Of a stretch of 6,162 nt of DNA, positions 5,706 through 6,162 are shown piece after piece. The DNA comes from an uncultured Lachnospiraceae bacterium (GTDB lineage: Bacteria > Bacillota > Clostridia > Lachnospirales > Lachnospiraceae). Below the pieces are notes generated by a model that had not been told where the DNA came from, made no database searches, and worked only from the letters and a program-made list of their open reading frames with translations. The stretch lies in NCBI GenBank assembly GCA_902803635.1, contig CADCQU010000205.1:1-6162 (forward strand). Direction: 5' to 3'. Numbering within the stretch: position 1 is the stretch's first letter; the number at the start of each line of letters is the position of its first letter. The translations under genes and the position numbers were made by a program.

Positions 5706-6100
5706 GAAAAATGTGTGCAAATCATGTTCTTCATATTTCGCAAATCTTAAATTCTTCCCCTCTTCCCATTCATTTATTACGAAAGCTTCCCCCTCCCGTC
5801 ACCTCCGTGTAACAGTTCCGTCACCTTCCGTTTTGCCGTGCGAAGGCTCGGCCTTCAACACGAATCCGCACTTTCCTCTTGTCTCTTACGTTCTTTTCCG
5901 CTATATTTGTGTTATTGGACATGACGGTTCCGCCGTTCCCTGCAAAGCAAAACGAGCAGCGTCATTCCATTTGTCAATCCTGCGTCGGGCATTTGTCTCA
6001 TAATTCATAATTTCTTTATCTCCTGCATTTGCCTTAAGATAGACCGCCCGAAAGGTTCCCATTTGCAAGCTACTTTTTCCAAGATTGAGGATTTGTATCC
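5706..6100. other. Divergent intergenic region with no confident gene
   Basis: This lies between the leftward penicillin-binding protein and the rightward gene at 6101. Two short minus-strand open frames are visible: 35 codons from ATG 6008 to TAG 5901, with AGGAG upstream at a wide spacing, and 33 codons from ATG 5922 to TGA 5821, overlapping the first in another frame. Neither resembles a family I know. A 9-base direct repeat CCGTCACCT occurs at 5796 and 5818. A small hairpin (5842-5847 with 5851-5856) has no T-tract. CATTTGC words occur at 6026 and 6060. A promoter for the rightward gene should lie here; TAAGAT at 6035 is the best -10 candidate but has no clear partner. Confidence 0.45.
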
Positions 6101-6162
6101 ATGTTAAAAATCATCTACGGGAATGTCCCGAACAGCATTTATCACACAAACGTGTATTTTAA
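6101..6162 (+). CDS. DUF4869-like protein, N-terminal fragment (cut by window edge)
   Basis: Only the first 20 codons are present. They read MLKIIYGNVPNSIYHTNVYF, which matches from memory the usual opening of DUF4869 proteins (MLxIxxGxxxxxIYxTxVYF), small proteins of unknown function common in Lachnospiraceae. GAGGA lies about ten bases upstream of the ATG. The frame is open to the edge. It is transcribed away from the penicillin-binding protein gene. Family assignment from 20 residues is reasonable but not certain, and nothing can be said of its function. Confidence 0.65.
   Translation, partial: MLKIIYGNVPNSIYHTNVYF

Noticed and set aside
4848..5750. Plus-strand open frame of 300 codons with a repetitive product
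   Set aside because: Its repeats are the mirror of the N-terminal pentads of the PBP; no ribosome site or independent support.
5842..5856. Hairpin GAAGGC-TCG-GCCTTC as a terminator
   Set aside because: Short stem with no T-tract on either strand and no gene ending nearby.

Overview
The window looks like chromosome from a gut-type Clostridia species, most likely Lachnospiraceae, with moderately high GC. Four things point there: a class A penicillin-binding protein with Clostridia-style active-site variants, a VanZ-like protein, the start of a protein resembling the DUF4869 family, and a double-hairpin intergenic element of a kind I recall from gut Clostridia genomes. No tRNA, rRNA, CRISPR array, insertion sequence or phage gene is visible.

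Layout. Positions 1-511 hold no convincing gene, but carry a strong leftward intrinsic terminator (91-118) and two adjacent hairpins (147-180). Three leftward genes follow: an unrecognised 203-residue protein (512-1123), a VanZ-like membrane protein (1418-1915) and a very large bifunctional class A penicillin-binding protein (2007-5642, 1211 residues). A double-hairpin repeat (1364-1411) lies just after the VanZ-like gene. A palindromic terminator (1967-1992) separates the penicillin-binding protein from the VanZ-like gene. From about 5706 to 6100 there is no confident gene. At 6101 a rightward gene starts and runs off the edge, so it is divergent from the penicillin-binding protein.

How the parts work together. 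The penicillin-binding protein polymerises and cross-links peptidoglycan at the outer face of the membrane. VanZ-like proteins are membrane proteins that in some cases alter sensitivity to cell-envelope antibiotics, so the neighbouring pair may share an envelope theme, but each appears to have its own promoter and no operon is shown.

Most noteworthy: (1) the penicillin-binding protein has about 285 residues on its cytoplasmic side, including 24 tyrosine/glycine/proline pentads and several 13-residue repeats, plus a long Gly/Asn/Thr-rich outer tail built from a 138-bp tandem duplication and bracketed by two FWxxFWG motifs; (2) the word CATTTGC/GCAAATG occurs 17 times, in genes (in several codon phases) and between genes, far more than base composition predicts, with an orientation bias.
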